Assembly: GCA_022792945.1 (NCBI GenBank)
Contig: JAAWBZ010000022.1
Coordinates: forward strand, 1 to 64,000
Origin: Oscillospiraceae bacterium
GTDB taxonomy: Bacteria; Bacillota; Clostridia; Oscillospirales; Oscillospiraceae
Direction: 5' to 3'
Length of the DNA: 64,000 bases
The position numbers were made by a program, and so were the translations under genes. The notes beneath the pieces were generated by a model. It was not told the DNA's origin. It did no database searches and saw only the letters and a list, made by a program, of their open reading frames with translations. Numbering within the stretch: position 1 is the first letter of the stretch; each line of letters begins with the position of its first letter. Shown in pieces: positions 1 to 8,503 of the stretch.

Positions 1-1
1 C

Positions 2-82
2 ACGCTTGATCCGGGCGGCAGCGCCACCCGCGCGGAGGTTGCAGCCATCCTCCAGCGCATGGTGTCGCTGATGGTAAAATAA
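2..82 (+). CDS. S-layer homology (SLH) domain protein, C-terminal fragment
   Basis: Only the last 26 codons are inside the window, so the start and most of the protein are missing. The visible tail contains TRAEVAAILQRMV, which is the typical end of an SLH repeat (TRAE motif followed by a hydrophobic helix). SLH repeats hold exported proteins on secondary cell-wall polymer. What the rest of the protein does cannot be seen. A strong hairpin terminator follows 27 bases after the stop, so this is the end of its transcript. Another SLH-containing protein lies at 52.9 kb. Confidence 0.75.
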   Translation, partial: TLDPGGSATRAEVAAILQRMVSLMVK

Positions 83-108
83 GCAAACTCCCTTCCTCCA
101 TACAGCGG

Positions 109-138
109 AGCCGCCGTCCCCTTCGGGACGGCGGCTTT
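109..138 (+). terminator. Rho-independent terminator after SLH gene
   Basis: A perfect 12-bp stem (AGCCGCCGTCCC with GGGACGGCGGCT) closes a CTTC tetraloop and is followed by a short T run. It sits just downstream of the SLH gene stop. Confidence 0.85.
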
Positions 139-171
139 GCGAATACTGCTGGGAGACAGACGGACAGACAA

Positions 172-206
172 GGGGGGGAGGCACTCCATCAAAGAGTGCC
201 TCCCCC
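172..206 (-). terminator. Hairpin after acsB, probable terminator
   Basis: A perfect 13-bp inverted repeat (arms 174-186 and 194-206, 7-base loop) lies 20 bases beyond the acsB stop on the minus strand. The following T run is poor, so it may act as a stability hairpin as well as a terminator. Confidence 0.65.
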
Positions 207-226
207 ACAAATTCGTGTTATGCCGC

Positions 227-2356
227 TTACAGCAGCGGGTCCATCCCCAGAACCGGGTGATTATGCTCGGTGAGGAAGTTCAGCAGCTCCTCGGCATCCT
301 CGGTAACAGTCTCGTCGCCGATCATATCCGCGAAGTTGTCGATGCCATACAGCTCCTTGGCCGACTCATTGAGGCGGTCGCGGACCTGCTCCTTCAGCGC
401 CTTGGGCAGCCACACGATGCGGCCCAGGCCGCCCTCGGCCTTCATGAACTTCTTTGAGTAAATGAAATGCTTGCCATGGCCCATGAAGCCCGGCGTCTGC
501 ACGCCGCCGCCGGTCATGGAGGCCATCTCGGAGAAGGTCATGCCCAGAGGCGTCATGCCTGCGTGCTCACGGTTGGTGATGACCACGCCGTTGGAGAACG
601 GCTCAATGCCGCAGATGCACTCGAAGCAGCCGCAGGAGGTCATGGGATCCTCCAGGATGGAGTACAGCGTGACCTGCTCCAGCGCGCCATGGGAGTATTG
701 CTGCACAGCCTCGTTGACGTCCTCATAGCGGCCGATGCGCTCATCCAGGCAGCGGGTCTTGGTGACCACCTGGCAGGGACCGTTGGGATCCAGCTCGTTG
801 GTGGCCTTGGCGTCCAGCCAGGATACGGCGCCGCACAGGCCCAGGCGCTCCGGCGTCACGATGCACACGTGGCTGGGGGAGAAGGCCTGGCAGAGAATAC
901 AGGTGTAGAACACCTCCACCGACTCGTCGGTCAGGGTCTTGAGGCGTTCATCGCGGGCGTCAAAGACCTCATTGGCCTGGGCGCGCAGATCCTTGTTCTT
1001 TTCGGCGACGGTGCAGATCTTCACCTGGCACTTGTCCACCACGGTGTCGAACTCAGACTTGATCTTGGCGTAGAGCACCTCGCCCAGGTGCCGGGCGCGG
1101 AAGCCGGCTTCAAAGGCGGCCTTGCTGACACGGACGCGGATCATATCGCGCTGGCCGGTGTGCATGATGCCCTCAATGCAGTTGAAGAAGTTGTGGATTT
1201 TGCGCTCCATGACCGGCTCGAAGTCGGACTGCATAGATTTGCCGGCGACCTCGGCGGTGATGGTGAAGCTGATCTTGGAGCCCACCGGAACCTCATCGAA
1301 ATCGGGGCCGTCCAGGAGAATGGCGTGGTCCTCGATCTCGTGGGCCTCCTTGGAGCGAACCAGCTCAAAGCAATCCACCCGGGAGCCATCGGCCTCGATC
1401 TGCATATCGGCCTTACGGATGATCTCGCCCTCGAAAGCGGAGGAGAAAGCCACGGGGATGTCGATATTGGTGACCTTGATCTTGATGTCCCGGGCCTCAA
1501 GAGAGGTCTCAATCCAGTCCTTGGTGTCGGTATGGATGATGAGGGACTTGGGCACGGCCCACATGTCGTTGGTATCGTTGGTGATGACCGGGAAGCCCAT
1601 CTTGATCGCGCCGGCGCCGCAGGCCACAGTGATGTCGTTGACCGGAGCGTAGGCGTTGACAAAGGCGAAGATGCGGTCCATGGAGTAGTCCATGAAAGCG
1701 TCATAGTCGCCCGGCTCGATGGCGCCGAAGATAAAGGAGGCGCGCACCACCAGAGAGATGACGTGGCCCACAGCCCAGATATCCTCGCCCACGGGCACCA
1801 CGCGGACCGGGAAGCCCATGGAGACGCCCATGCGCACGGCCTGCTCAATGATGCCGCCGATGAGGAAGACGAAGATGCCGCGGCTCTGATAGCCCTTGAT
1901 GGTTTCCACAGCCTCCTCGTCAGAGGGAGCCGGCCCGATCATGACCACGAAGCCGGGGATATCCCGGGTGACCAGCGGCACGCCCAGCTCACGGACCTCG
2001 GCGTCGGTGAAGTGGCCGTGATAGGCGGTACCTTCATAGGGGGTGGGAGTTCTGGCGTACTTGCACGCCTCGATCAGCTCCGCGGCGATGGCAGTGCCCA
2101 CGCCGGAGGAGAAGATGGAGTGGGTGCGGGGTTCGCGGAGCATCATGGCCTTCACGTCGGCCAGAGCGGCCTGGAGCTCGCCCACGGTGGTGACCTTCTT
2201 GCCCAGGTACGCGTATACGCAGGCCAGGAAATAGGCCGTCTCGGGCATGGTCATGGGGGCGTCCGCGCCCAGCTCCGCGACAAGCGCGTTTACATCGGCC
2301 TCGGCCTTGGCAAACATCTCGTCGGAACCACGAAAGACTCTTTCAAATAATCCCAT
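227..2356 (-). CDS. acsB: Acetyl-CoA synthase (CODH/ACS complex, ACS subunit)
   Basis: Joins CO, a methyl group from the corrinoid protein and CoA into acetyl-CoA, the last step of the Wood-Ljungdahl pathway, in a cytoplasmic complex with CO dehydrogenase. The protein has 709 residues, close to the roughly 730 of the Moorella enzyme. The A-cluster ligands are all present: C486, C489, C498 and C508 with the family spacing C-x2-C-x8-C-x9-C for the [4Fe-4S] centre, and C575-G-C577 for the distal nickel. The ATG is preceded by an AAAGGA ribosome site. It is the last gene of the minus-strand cluster cooS-cooC-acsB, with about 70 bases between it and cooC. The corrinoid protein and methyltransferase genes (acsC, acsD, acsE) are not in the window. 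Confidence 0.96.
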   Translation of the reverse strand: MGLFERVFRGSDEMFAKAEADVNALVAELGADAPMTMPETAYFLACVYAYLGKKVTTVGELQAALADVKAMMLREPRTHSIFSSGVGTAIAAELIEACKYARTPTPYEGTAYHGHFTDAEVRELGVPLVTRDIPGFVVMIGPAPSDEEAVETIKGYQSRGIFVFLIGGIIEQAVRMGVSMGFPVRVVPVGEDIWAVGHVISLVVRASFIFGAIEPGDYDAFMDYSMDRIFAFVNAYAPVNDITVACGAGAIKMGFPVITNDTNDMWAVPKSLIIHTDTKDWIETSLEARDIKIKVTNIDIPVAFSSAFEGEIIRKADMQIEADGSRVDCFELVRSKEAHEIEDHAILLDGPDFDEVPVGSKISFTITAEVAGKSMQSDFEPVMERKIHNFFNCIEGIMHTGQRDMIRVRVSKAAFEAGFRARHLGEVLYAKIKSEFDTVVDKCQVKICTVAEKNKDLRAQANEVFDARDERLKTLTDESVEVFYTCILCQAFSPSHVCIVTPERLGLCGAVSWLDAKATNELDPNGPCQVVTKTRCLDERIGRYEDVNEAVQQYSHGALEQVTLYSILEDPMTSCGCFECICGIEPFSNGVVITNREHAGMTPLGMTFSEMASMTGGGVQTPGFMGHGKHFIYSKKFMKAEGGLGRIVWLPKALKEQVRDRLNESAKELYGIDNFADMIGDETVTEDAEELLNFLTEHNHPVLGMDPLL

Positions 2357-2428
2357 TTATGTATTCATTCCTTTACAAATTAGATTCAGATCCGGCGCGG
2401 AGCGCGTCCGCGCCGCCGGGCCGGCCGC

Positions 2429-3199
2429 TCAGGCGGACTCGGCCTCCAATTTTGCCTTGATCGCCCGAATTTCCTCCACGGCCTTCGGGCTGACGTCGTA
2501 GGGAGAGAGGCCGCGCCGGTCGGCGTCAATGACCTCCTCGTTGTAGCTGAGGAAGCCCAGCAGCGCCTCGGCGGGGATGCGGGCGCGGAGAAAACCGCGG
2601 TCATCCTCGCTGCGGACCTTGTTGCCCACCACCCGGACGCGGGTCACACCGATGTCCCGGGCCAGCTGGCAGATGCGCTCGTAGGTCTGAATGGACCGTG
2701 CGCCCGGCTCGATGACGGCGATGAACTGGTCCATCATGCTGGCGGTGCCGCGGCCCAGGTGCTCCAGGCCGGCCTCCATGTCCATGATGACCACGTCGTC
2801 CTTCCGCAGCACCAGGCTCGAGAGCAGCGCGCGCAGCATCACATGCTCGGGGCACACGCACCCGGCGCCGCCGGTATCTACGGTACCCATGACCAGCAGC
2901 CGGACGCCGTTGATCTCCTTTGCCAGCTTGTCTGGCAGGTCCGAGACCTGGGGATTGAGCTTATAGAAGGTGTTGGAGGCGTTGGCGGCGGTGCGCTCCC
3001 TGGCCAGCTCCTTCATCTTGGAGACGGGGACGATGGCGTTGACCTCCGCCTCCGTCAGCCCCAGGGCCAATCCCAGATTGGCGTCGGGGTCCACGTCGGC
3101 GGCCAGAACCGTGCGGCCCTCGTCGGCGAAGAGCCGGGCCAGGGTGGAGGCCAGGGTGGTCTTGCCGACGCCGCCCTTGCCGGTGACTGCGATCTTCAT
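2429..3199 (-). CDS. cooC: CO dehydrogenase maturation ATPase (CooC/AcsF type)
   Basis: A P-loop ATPase of the MinD/ParA superfamily, 256 residues, that helps load nickel into CODH or ACS. The N-terminus carries the deviant Walker A GKGGVGKTT at residues 7-15, followed by DVDPDANLG near residues 35-43. A C-V-C pair at C114 and C116 matches the metal-binding CxC at the dimer interface of CooC proteins, and VIMDMEAGLEHLGRG is the Walker B and switch region. It sits between cooS (about 40 bases upstream) and acsB, which supports a role in maturing these enzymes. Whether it serves CooS, AcsB or both (CooC versus AcsF) cannot be decided from sequence alone. Confidence 0.93.
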   Translation of the reverse strand: MKIAVTGKGGVGKTTLASTLARLFADEGRTVLAADVDPDANLGLALGLTEAEVNAIVPVSKMKELARERTAANASNTFYKLNPQVSDLPDKLAKEINGVRLLVMGTVDTGGAGCVCPEHVMLRALLSSLVLRKDDVVIMDMEAGLEHLGRGTASMMDQFIAVIEPGARSIQTYERICQLARDIGVTRVRVVGNKVRSEDDRGFLRARIPAEALLGFLSYNEEVIDADRRGLSPYDVSPKAVEEIRAIKAKLEAESA

Positions 3200-3238
3200 G
3201 TACGAAACCTCTCTTGCTTCCCGTCCATACAGGGATTT

Positions 3239-5134
3239 TTAGATGTTCAGAGCCTTGCGCTTTTCCTCAATGGCCTCGACCATGAGGTCGCCCATCTTCT
3301 CGATGTCCAGCTCCACGGTGAAGTTGGCGCCGACCCAGTCGCGGATGGAGCCCTGGAGCAGGCCCTCCACCTCGGTGGAGCCCTTGGTGTAGGGGTTGAC
3401 GCCCAGGAAGGTGTCGATGCCGGTGGCGACGACGTAGTTGCCGATGGAGACAGCCTTCTCACTCATCCACTCGGGAGCGCAGCCCACCACCGGGACCTGG
3501 GCGATGTCGATGCCCCAGTCCTTGGCAATGTCGGCGGCCAGGACCATCATGCGGGAGATATCCACGCAGGAACCCATGTGCAGCACCGGCGGGATGTCCA
3601 CCAGCTTGCACACGCGCTTGAGGCCTTCGCCGCAGTACTGCGCCGCGCGCTTATCCATCAGGCCCGCCTTGGCCGCGGCCTGGGCCGAGCAGCCGGAGAC
3701 GATGAGGATGATGTCGTTTTTCAGGAGCTTTTTCATCAGCTCGATATGGGCGGTGTCGGGGCGGATCTTGGGGTTGTTGCAGCCCACCATGGCCACCGCG
3801 CCGCGGAGCACGCCGGCCTTGACGCAGTCGATGAGGGGCTTGGTGGTGCCCAGCGCATCCACATGGCTGTTGGTGACGCCGTCGAGGCACTTCTTGATGG
3901 CCTCCACCGAGTAGCCCACGGTGGCCTTCTGCTTGAGCTGCGGGATGTTAACCAGCTCGGCCTTGCGGTTCTTGAAGTTCTCCACCGCCATTTTTACGAT
4001 GGCCTTGGCGTTCTCGCCGGCGCTGTCCTCGTGGAACTCAATAAAGTCGGAGTCGGGCATCCGGGCGATGGGGGAGGTGGTGATGAACTTGGTGTGGAAG
4101 CACTTGCTCAGGGGGCCGAGGGCCGGGAAGATGCACTGCACGTCCACCACGATGGCCTCGCACGCGCCGGTGAGGACCACGTTCTCCTGCTGAAGGAAGT
4201 TGCCGGCCATGGGGATGCCGTGGCGCATGGCGACCTCGTTGGAGGTGCAGCAGACGCCGGCGACGTTGATGCCCTTGGCGCCCTCGGCCTTGGCCAGGGC
4301 GATCATCTCCGGGTCCTGGGCGTAGAATACGATCATTTCCGAGAGGCTGGGATCATGGCCGTGGACGATGATGTTGACCATGTCCTTCTCCATGACGCCG
4401 ATATTGGCCTCGGTGTCCACGGGCTTGGGGGTGCCGAAGAGCACGTCGGAGAACTCTGTGCCCATCATGGAGCCGCCCCAGCCGTCGGACAGGCCCGCCC
4501 GCAGGGACTGGCGGATGAGCGCCTCGGGGAGGGAGGAGCAGCCCATGTGGGTCATGTGCATGGACTGGCTGACCTCGCGGTCGATGGCGCGGGGCTCAAT
4601 GCCGGCCTCGTGCCAGATTTTCTGGCGGGACTCGGGGGCGCGCTTGAGGAAGCGCTGGGTGCCGAAGGGCTTGCCGTATTCCATCAGGCCCGTCTCGGCC
4701 ACCTCGTGGGCCAGGTCATAAATGTCCTTGCCCTCGGTCTCGATGCCCCACTCCTTGGCGATGCGCTTGAGCTTTTCGGGGTCCTTGACCTGATAGTTGC
4801 CGCCCTCCCGGGTGGCATAGAGGGTGTGGCAGATGCTGCGGCCATGGTCCGAGTGGGTGGCGGCGCCGCCGGCGGTGAAGCGCAGGTAGTTGCGCCCGAC
4901 AATGCCGTGGACATCGCAGCCGCAGATGCCGCGGGGGGCCTTGGGGGTGATGCGGCAGGGACCCATGGAGCAGATGCGGCAGCAGGTGCCGGCTTCACCG
5001 AAGCCGCAGTGGGGCGTCTGGTTCTTGACGCGCTGCTGCCAGGAATCGGCGCCGACCTTCTTGCCGGTTTCCAGCAAGGCGGCGGTGGCCGCTTCCATTT
5101 CTTCAACCGATGTTAAGTGTTCCCATTCCTTCAA
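3239..5134 (-). CDS. cooS: Anaerobic nickel CO dehydrogenase, catalytic subunit
   Basis: Catalyses reversible CO oxidation to CO2 with electrons passed to ferredoxin-type carriers; in acetogens it supplies CO to acetyl-CoA synthase (then named acsA). The protein has 631 residues, normal for the family. The N-terminal cluster region is intact: C43, C51, C52, C55, C60, C71 and C73, covering the D- and B-cluster ligands. The start is TTG at 5134: an AGGAGG site at 5143-5148 lies eight bases upstream and no in-frame ATG fits. It is first in the cooS-cooC-acsB cluster and is driven by a clear promoter at 5314-5342 with a leader of about 170 bases. Confidence 0.96.
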   Translation of the reverse strand: MKEWEHLTSVEEMEAATAALLETGKKVGADSWQQRVKNQTPHCGFGEAGTCCRICSMGPCRITPKAPRGICGCDVHGIVGRNYLRFTAGGAATHSDHGRSICHTLYATREGGNYQVKDPEKLKRIAKEWGIETEGKDIYDLAHEVAETGLMEYGKPFGTQRFLKRAPESRQKIWHEAGIEPRAIDREVSQSMHMTHMGCSSLPEALIRQSLRAGLSDGWGGSMMGTEFSDVLFGTPKPVDTEANIGVMEKDMVNIIVHGHDPSLSEMIVFYAQDPEMIALAKAEGAKGINVAGVCCTSNEVAMRHGIPMAGNFLQQENVVLTGACEAIVVDVQCIFPALGPLSKCFHTKFITTSPIARMPDSDFIEFHEDSAGENAKAIVKMAVENFKNRKAELVNIPQLKQKATVGYSVEAIKKCLDGVTNSHVDALGTTKPLIDCVKAGVLRGAVAMVGCNNPKIRPDTAHIELMKKLLKNDIILIVSGCSAQAAAKAGLMDKRAAQYCGEGLKRVCKLVDIPPVLHMGSCVDISRMMVLAADIAKDWGIDIAQVPVVGCAPEWMSEKAVSIGNYVVATGIDTFLGVNPYTKGSTEVEGLLQGSIRDWVGANFTVELDIEKMGDLMVEAIEEKRKALNI

Positions 5135-5530
5135 TGTAATATCCTCCTACATTCTGATCTCGATCGGATTGGCAGGGAAATCGTATGTGCGCCGCCCGCC
5201 GGGGAAGGGCGGCTCCTTCTGAGGTCATATCTATGGCGCACCCTGTAAACGCATACCCGCGGGACGCGCTCTCGGGGAAAAACCGCAGAAACCACCTCAT
5301 ACTTCTGTACTGTATTCTAACAATTCCGACACCGATTGTCAATGGATAGGCGGGTTTTCCGCCCAGTAAAAACAGCGATTTTCTCTGCCGCTTTTTGTAT
5401 GAAACACCCAAAAAACGCCCGGTTTTTCATAGAACTTCCGGAATTGTCAAATCCCCCGGGGCGGGATATTGAAAAAGTGGGTTTTTTTGCGGCAAACGGT
5501 AAATATTTCGTGATTTTGGATAATTTTTCC
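5135..5530. other. Intergenic region with the cooS leader
   Basis: No gene is supported here. The part from 5135 to about 5307 would be the transcribed leader of cooS on the minus strand; I recognise no known riboswitch in it. The part from 5343 to 5530 is more AT-rich and holds nothing I can name. Short reading frames across it lack ribosome sites and resemble no family. Confidence 0.6.
5314..5342 (-). promoter_or_regulatory. Promoter of the cooS-cooC-acsB cluster
   Basis: On the minus strand, TTGACA (5337-5342) and TAGAAT (5314-5319) are separated by exactly 17 bases, a near-consensus housekeeping sigma promoter. The predicted transcript start is near 5307. Confidence 0.85.
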
Positions 5531-5561
5531 AAAGAAAGGCGGCCGCCAGGACAGCGGCCGC
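5531..5561 (-). terminator. Terminator after mscS-family gene
   Basis: Two copies of the self-complementary GCGGCCGC (5539-5546 and 5554-5561) pair across a 7-base loop. On the minus strand the hairpin is followed by CTTTCTTT. It begins seven bases beyond the channel gene stop. Confidence 0.8.
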
Positions 5562-5567
5562 AAAAAG

Positions 5568-6371
5568 CTACGATTTCGATTCCATATGGACGTTCAGATG
5601 GGGATAGGTCATGGTGATGCCGGCCTCGTCGAAGCAGATCTTGACATTTTCGGTGACGCCGTAGTAGACGTCCCAGTAGTCGGCGGCGGCGGTCCAGACC
5701 CGGAGGACGTACTCAATGGCGTGGTCCCCGTACCGGCTCACAGCGACGAAGGGCGGCGGGTCGGCGTGGACCTGGGGCAGGACGGCGGCCTTCAGGAGGG
5801 CGGCCTTGACGGCCTCCACCGCGTCGTCGTAGGAGGCGGTGAAGGTCAGGTCCACCCGGCGGCGGCCGGCCATGGTATAATTGACGATGCGCGAGGCGGA
5901 GAGGTCGGAATTCGGGACGAAAATTTTCTTCTGGTCGGCGGTGACCAGGGTGGTGTAGGACATCCCGATGGCGTCGATGGTCCCGGCGGTGCCACCGAGC
6001 TCCACCCAGTCGCCCACATGGAAGGGGTGGGTGGTGAGGATCATGATGCCGCCGGCCACGTTGGACAGCGCCCCCTGCACCGCCAGGGAGACCGCCAGGG
6101 ACGTGACGCTGAGAATGGCGATGAGGGAGGAGGTGTCCACGTTCAGCGCGCCCAGGATCATCAGGACGACGATGGAGTAAAGAAGGATCTTGAAGGCGGC
6201 GCGGAGGAAGCCGTGGATGGTCTTGTCGATCTTGGAGCGGGCCAGGAGCTTTTCAAAGAGCTTGATGAGGGCCTTGGCGGCCAGCAGGCCGACCGCCAGC
6301 ACCAGCAGAGCGGGCGCCAGGCGCTCGAGGGTCAGGGAGGCGAAAAAGGCTTTGATGGATTCCATGTCCAT
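5568..6371 (-). CDS. MscS-family small-conductance mechanosensitive channel
   Basis: A cytoplasmic-membrane channel that opens under tension and releases solutes on osmotic downshock. The 267-residue protein begins with a helix (LERLAPALLVLAVGLLAAKA) and has two further hydrophobic segments, the last being the pore-lining helix with small residues (AVQGALSNVAGGIMI). The following beta domain has the MscS signature region (FHVGDWVELGGTAGTIDAIG), then the alpha/beta C-terminal domain. I chose ATG 6371, nine bases after an AAAGGA site, over an upstream in-frame ATG at 6428 that lies inside the promoter. It is transcribed alone, divergently from the leucine operon. Confidence 0.92.
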   Translation of the reverse strand: MDMESIKAFFASLTLERLAPALLVLAVGLLAAKALIKLFEKLLARSKIDKTIHGFLRAAFKILLYSIVVLMILGALNVDTSSLIAILSVTSLAVSLAVQGALSNVAGGIMILTTHPFHVGDWVELGGTAGTIDAIGMSYTTLVTADQKKIFVPNSDLSASRIVNYTMAGRRRVDLTFTASYDDAVEAVKAALLKAAVLPQVHADPPPFVAVSRYGDHAIEYVLRVWTAAADYWDVYYGVTENVKICFDEAGITMTYPHLNVHMESKS

Positions 6372-6399
6372 GGCGGCGGGTCCTTTCCATTTTGGTATT

Positions 6400-6428
6400 A
6401 TTGTAACGGCCCCGGCGGCGGAAGTCAA
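6400..6428 (-). promoter_or_regulatory. Promoter of mscS-family gene
   Basis: TTGACT (6423-6428) and TACAAT (6400-6405) on the minus strand are 17 bases apart, with the ribosome site and ATG about 30 bases downstream. Confidence 0.75.
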
Positions 6429-6474
6429 CAGCGAAAAAACCGGGGGCGGGCCGCGGGGAGTGGAAAAACCCCGC

Positions 6475-6502
6475 TTGACAACGGAGAAAACCGTGGTATA
6501 AT
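6475..6502 (+). promoter_or_regulatory. Promoter of the leucine operon
   Basis: Perfect consensus hexamers TTGACA (6475-6480) and TATAAT (6497-6502) with a 16-base spacer. The transcript would start near 6510 and run straight into the T-box leader. Confidence 0.92.
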
Positions 6503-6531
6503 CTATAAGAAACTGAAATTCTGAAACGCGA

Positions 6532-6800
6532 GGATGGGGAAAAAGCAGGCCTCCGCGTTCCTCTCAGAGAGCCGGCGGCTGGTGCGAGCCGGTGAGGACG
6601 GCGCCTGTATACTGGTCCCGGAGCGGCGGGCCTGAACGGGGGAGACCTCCAGTAGGGCAGACGGTGCCCGCCCGTTACAGCGGGGCGTGATGCAGGTCAC
6701 GGCTGAGCGGCCGCGGAAGCGGCAAGAAGAGTGGTACCGCAAGGTCTTTGTAAGGACAAAGGCCCTGTCTCTTTGGCAGAGACGGGGCCTTTTTTCTTTT
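6532..6800 (+). promoter_or_regulatory. T-box leader (probably leucine-sensing) with terminator
   Basis: A tRNA-sensing transcription attenuator. The stem I tip (AGAGAGCCGGCGG, TGGTGCGAGCCGG, 6567-6592 region) is the classic T-box distal element. The stem I base pairs CAGGC (6546-6550) with GCCTG (6603-6607) and GGGA (6537-6540) with TCCC (6616-6619), leaving an internal loop that holds CTG at 6612-6614, a leucine codon and so the likely specifier. The T-box itself, AGAGTGGTACCGC, lies at 6728-6740; its TGGT would pair with the uncharged tRNA acceptor end. A terminator hairpin (AGGCCCTGTCTCT with its partner arm and a T run) spans 6758-6800. The downstream leuACDB genes agree with leucine sensing. 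Confidence 0.94.
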
Positions 6801-6825
6801 TGACAGAAAAGGAGGTTGAAAAAAT

Positions 6826-8493
6826 ATGATGGATGCGTCCAAATACGCCGTGGGCTATTATCCCGCCCCCGGCCGGCATCTCCGGTGGGCGGAGAAGGAC
6901 CATATCGAGAAGGCTCCGGCCTGGTGCAGCGTGGACCTGCGCGACGGCAACCAGAGCCTGGTGATCCCCATGAGCCTGGAGGAAAAGCTGGAGTTCTACC
7001 AGCTGCTGCTGAAGGTGGGCTTTCAGGAGATCGAAGTGGGCTTCCCGGCGGCGTCGGAGACAGAATACACCTTCCTGCGCACGCTCATCGAGCGGGACAT
7101 GATCCCCCCGGACGTGACGGTGCAGGTGCTGGCCCAGTGCCGTGAGCACATCATCCGCAGGACCTTCGAGGCCTGCAAGGGCGCGCCCAGCGCCATTATC
7201 CACATCTATAACTCTGTCAGCGTGGCCCAGCGGGAGCAGGTGTTCCAGAAGTCCAGGGCGGAGATTTTGCAGATCGCCGTGGACGGCGCAAGGCTCATCA
7301 AAAAGCTGGCGGCGGAATACGAGGGCAATTTCCGCTTTGAGTACTCCCCCGAGAGCTTCACCGGCGCCGAGCCGGAGTACGCCCTGGAGGTCTGCAACGC
7401 GGTGCTGGACGTGCTGGAGCCGGACTCGGACAACAACGTCATCATCAACCTGCCCGTCACCGTGGAGATGAGCCTGCCCCACGTCTACGCCAGCCAGATC
7501 GAGTACATGAGCGAGAATCTCAAGTACCGCGAGCACGTCACCCTCTCGATCCACCCCCACAACGACCGGGGCACCGGCGTGGCCGACACGGAGCTGGCGC
7601 TGCTGGCCGGGGCCGACCGGGTGGAGGGGACCTTGTTTGGCAACGGTGAGCGGACGGGCAATGTGGACATCGTGACCCTGGCCATGAACCTCTACTCCCA
7701 CGGCGTGGACCCGGGGCTGGACTTCTCAGACCTGCCTGCGGCGGTGCAGACCTATGAGCGCTGCACCCGGATGCGCGTCTATGAGCGCAGCCCCTACGCC
7801 GGGGCGCTGGTGTTCGCGGCCTTCTCCGGCAGCCACCAGGACGCCATCGCCAAGGGCATGCGGTGGCGGGAGGAAAAGGGCCTGCACCGCTGGACGGTCC
7901 CCTACATCCCCATCGACCCCCAGGATATCCACCGCACCTACGACGCCGACGTCATCCGCGTCAACTCCCAGTCGGGCAAGGGCGGCATCGGCTATCTCCT
8001 GGAGCAGAGCTGCGGCTACGTCCTGCCCGCGGGGATGCGCGAGGACCTGAGCTATCGGTGCAAGGCTGTCTCGGACCATGAGCACCGGGAGCTGAAGGTG
8101 TCCGACGTGCTGGAGATCTTCCGGTCCGCCTATTTCAATCACGACGACCCCATCTCCCTCTCGGATATGCACTTTTCCCAGAAAAAGGGCGGCGCGAGGG
8201 CGGAGATTGTCTTTGCCCGCGGCGGCGTGGAGACCGTGATGCACGCGGAGGGCAACGGCTCCCTGGACGCTGTCAGCAACGCGCTCAAGGCCTACACCGG
8301 CACGCAGTACAAGCTGCGCGTCTATACCGAGCACAGCATGCAGAGCCATGGCTCCGGCTCCACCGCCGCGGCCTACATCGGCCTGGAGGACGGGCAGGGA
8401 CGGATGTTCTGGGGCGCCGGGGCCGACACCGATATCATCCGCGCCAGCGCCCACGCGCTGCTGAGCGCCTACGACAATATGGTCAGAAAGTGA
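6826..8493 (+). CDS. leuA: 2-isopropylmalate synthase
   Basis: Condenses acetyl-CoA with 2-oxoisovalerate, the first committed step to leucine. The 555-residue protein is the long form: a TIM-barrel catalytic domain with the metal and substrate motif LRDGNQS (residues 38-44) and HPHNDRGTG (from residue 243), then a linker and a C-terminal regulatory domain (residues about 430-555) that in relatives binds leucine. A strong AGGAGG precedes ATG 6826; a second ATG follows at once, so the start is ambiguous by one codon. It is first in leuA-leuC-leuD-leuB and controlled by the T-box upstream. Confidence 0.96.
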   Translation: MMDASKYAVGYYPAPGRHLRWAEKDHIEKAPAWCSVDLRDGNQSLVIPMSLEEKLEFYQLLLKVGFQEIEVGFPAASETEYTFLRTLIERDMIPPDVTVQVLAQCREHIIRRTFEACKGAPSAIIHIYNSVSVAQREQVFQKSRAEILQIAVDGARLIKKLAAEYEGNFRFEYSPESFTGAEPEYALEVCNAVLDVLEPDSDNNVIINLPVTVEMSLPHVYASQIEYMSENLKYREHVTLSIHPHNDRGTGVADTELALLAGADRVEGTLFGNGERTGNVDIVTLAMNLYSHGVDPGLDFSDLPAAVQTYERCTRMRVYERSPYAGALVFAAFSGSHQDAIAKGMRWREEKGLHRWTVPYIPIDPQDIHRTYDADVIRVNSQSGKGGIGYLLEQSCGYVLPAGMREDLSYRCKAVSDHEHRELKVSDVLEIFRSAYFNHDDPISLSDMHFSQKKGGARAEIVFARGGVETVMHAEGNGSLDAVSNALKAYTGTQYKLRVYTEHSMQSHGSGSTAAAYIGLEDGQGRMFWGAGADTDIIRASAHALLSAYDNMVRK

Positions 8494-8503
8494 GGAGATT
8501 TCC

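Noticed and set aside
467..5116. Very long plus-strand reading frames opposite acsB, cooC and cooS (for example 467-2350 and 2759-5116)
   Set aside because: They are antisense to well-supported genes, rich in Gly/His/Ala/Leu and without family matches or ribosome sites; they arise from the high GC third positions of the real genes.
5135..5307. Metal-sensing riboswitch in the cooS leader (nickel/cobalt type)
   Set aside because: The leader is long enough, but the conserved bases of that class could not be found by eye.
6503..6742. 79-codon minus-strand frame across the leucine leader
   Set aside because: It lies wholly in the T-box structure and has no ribosome site.
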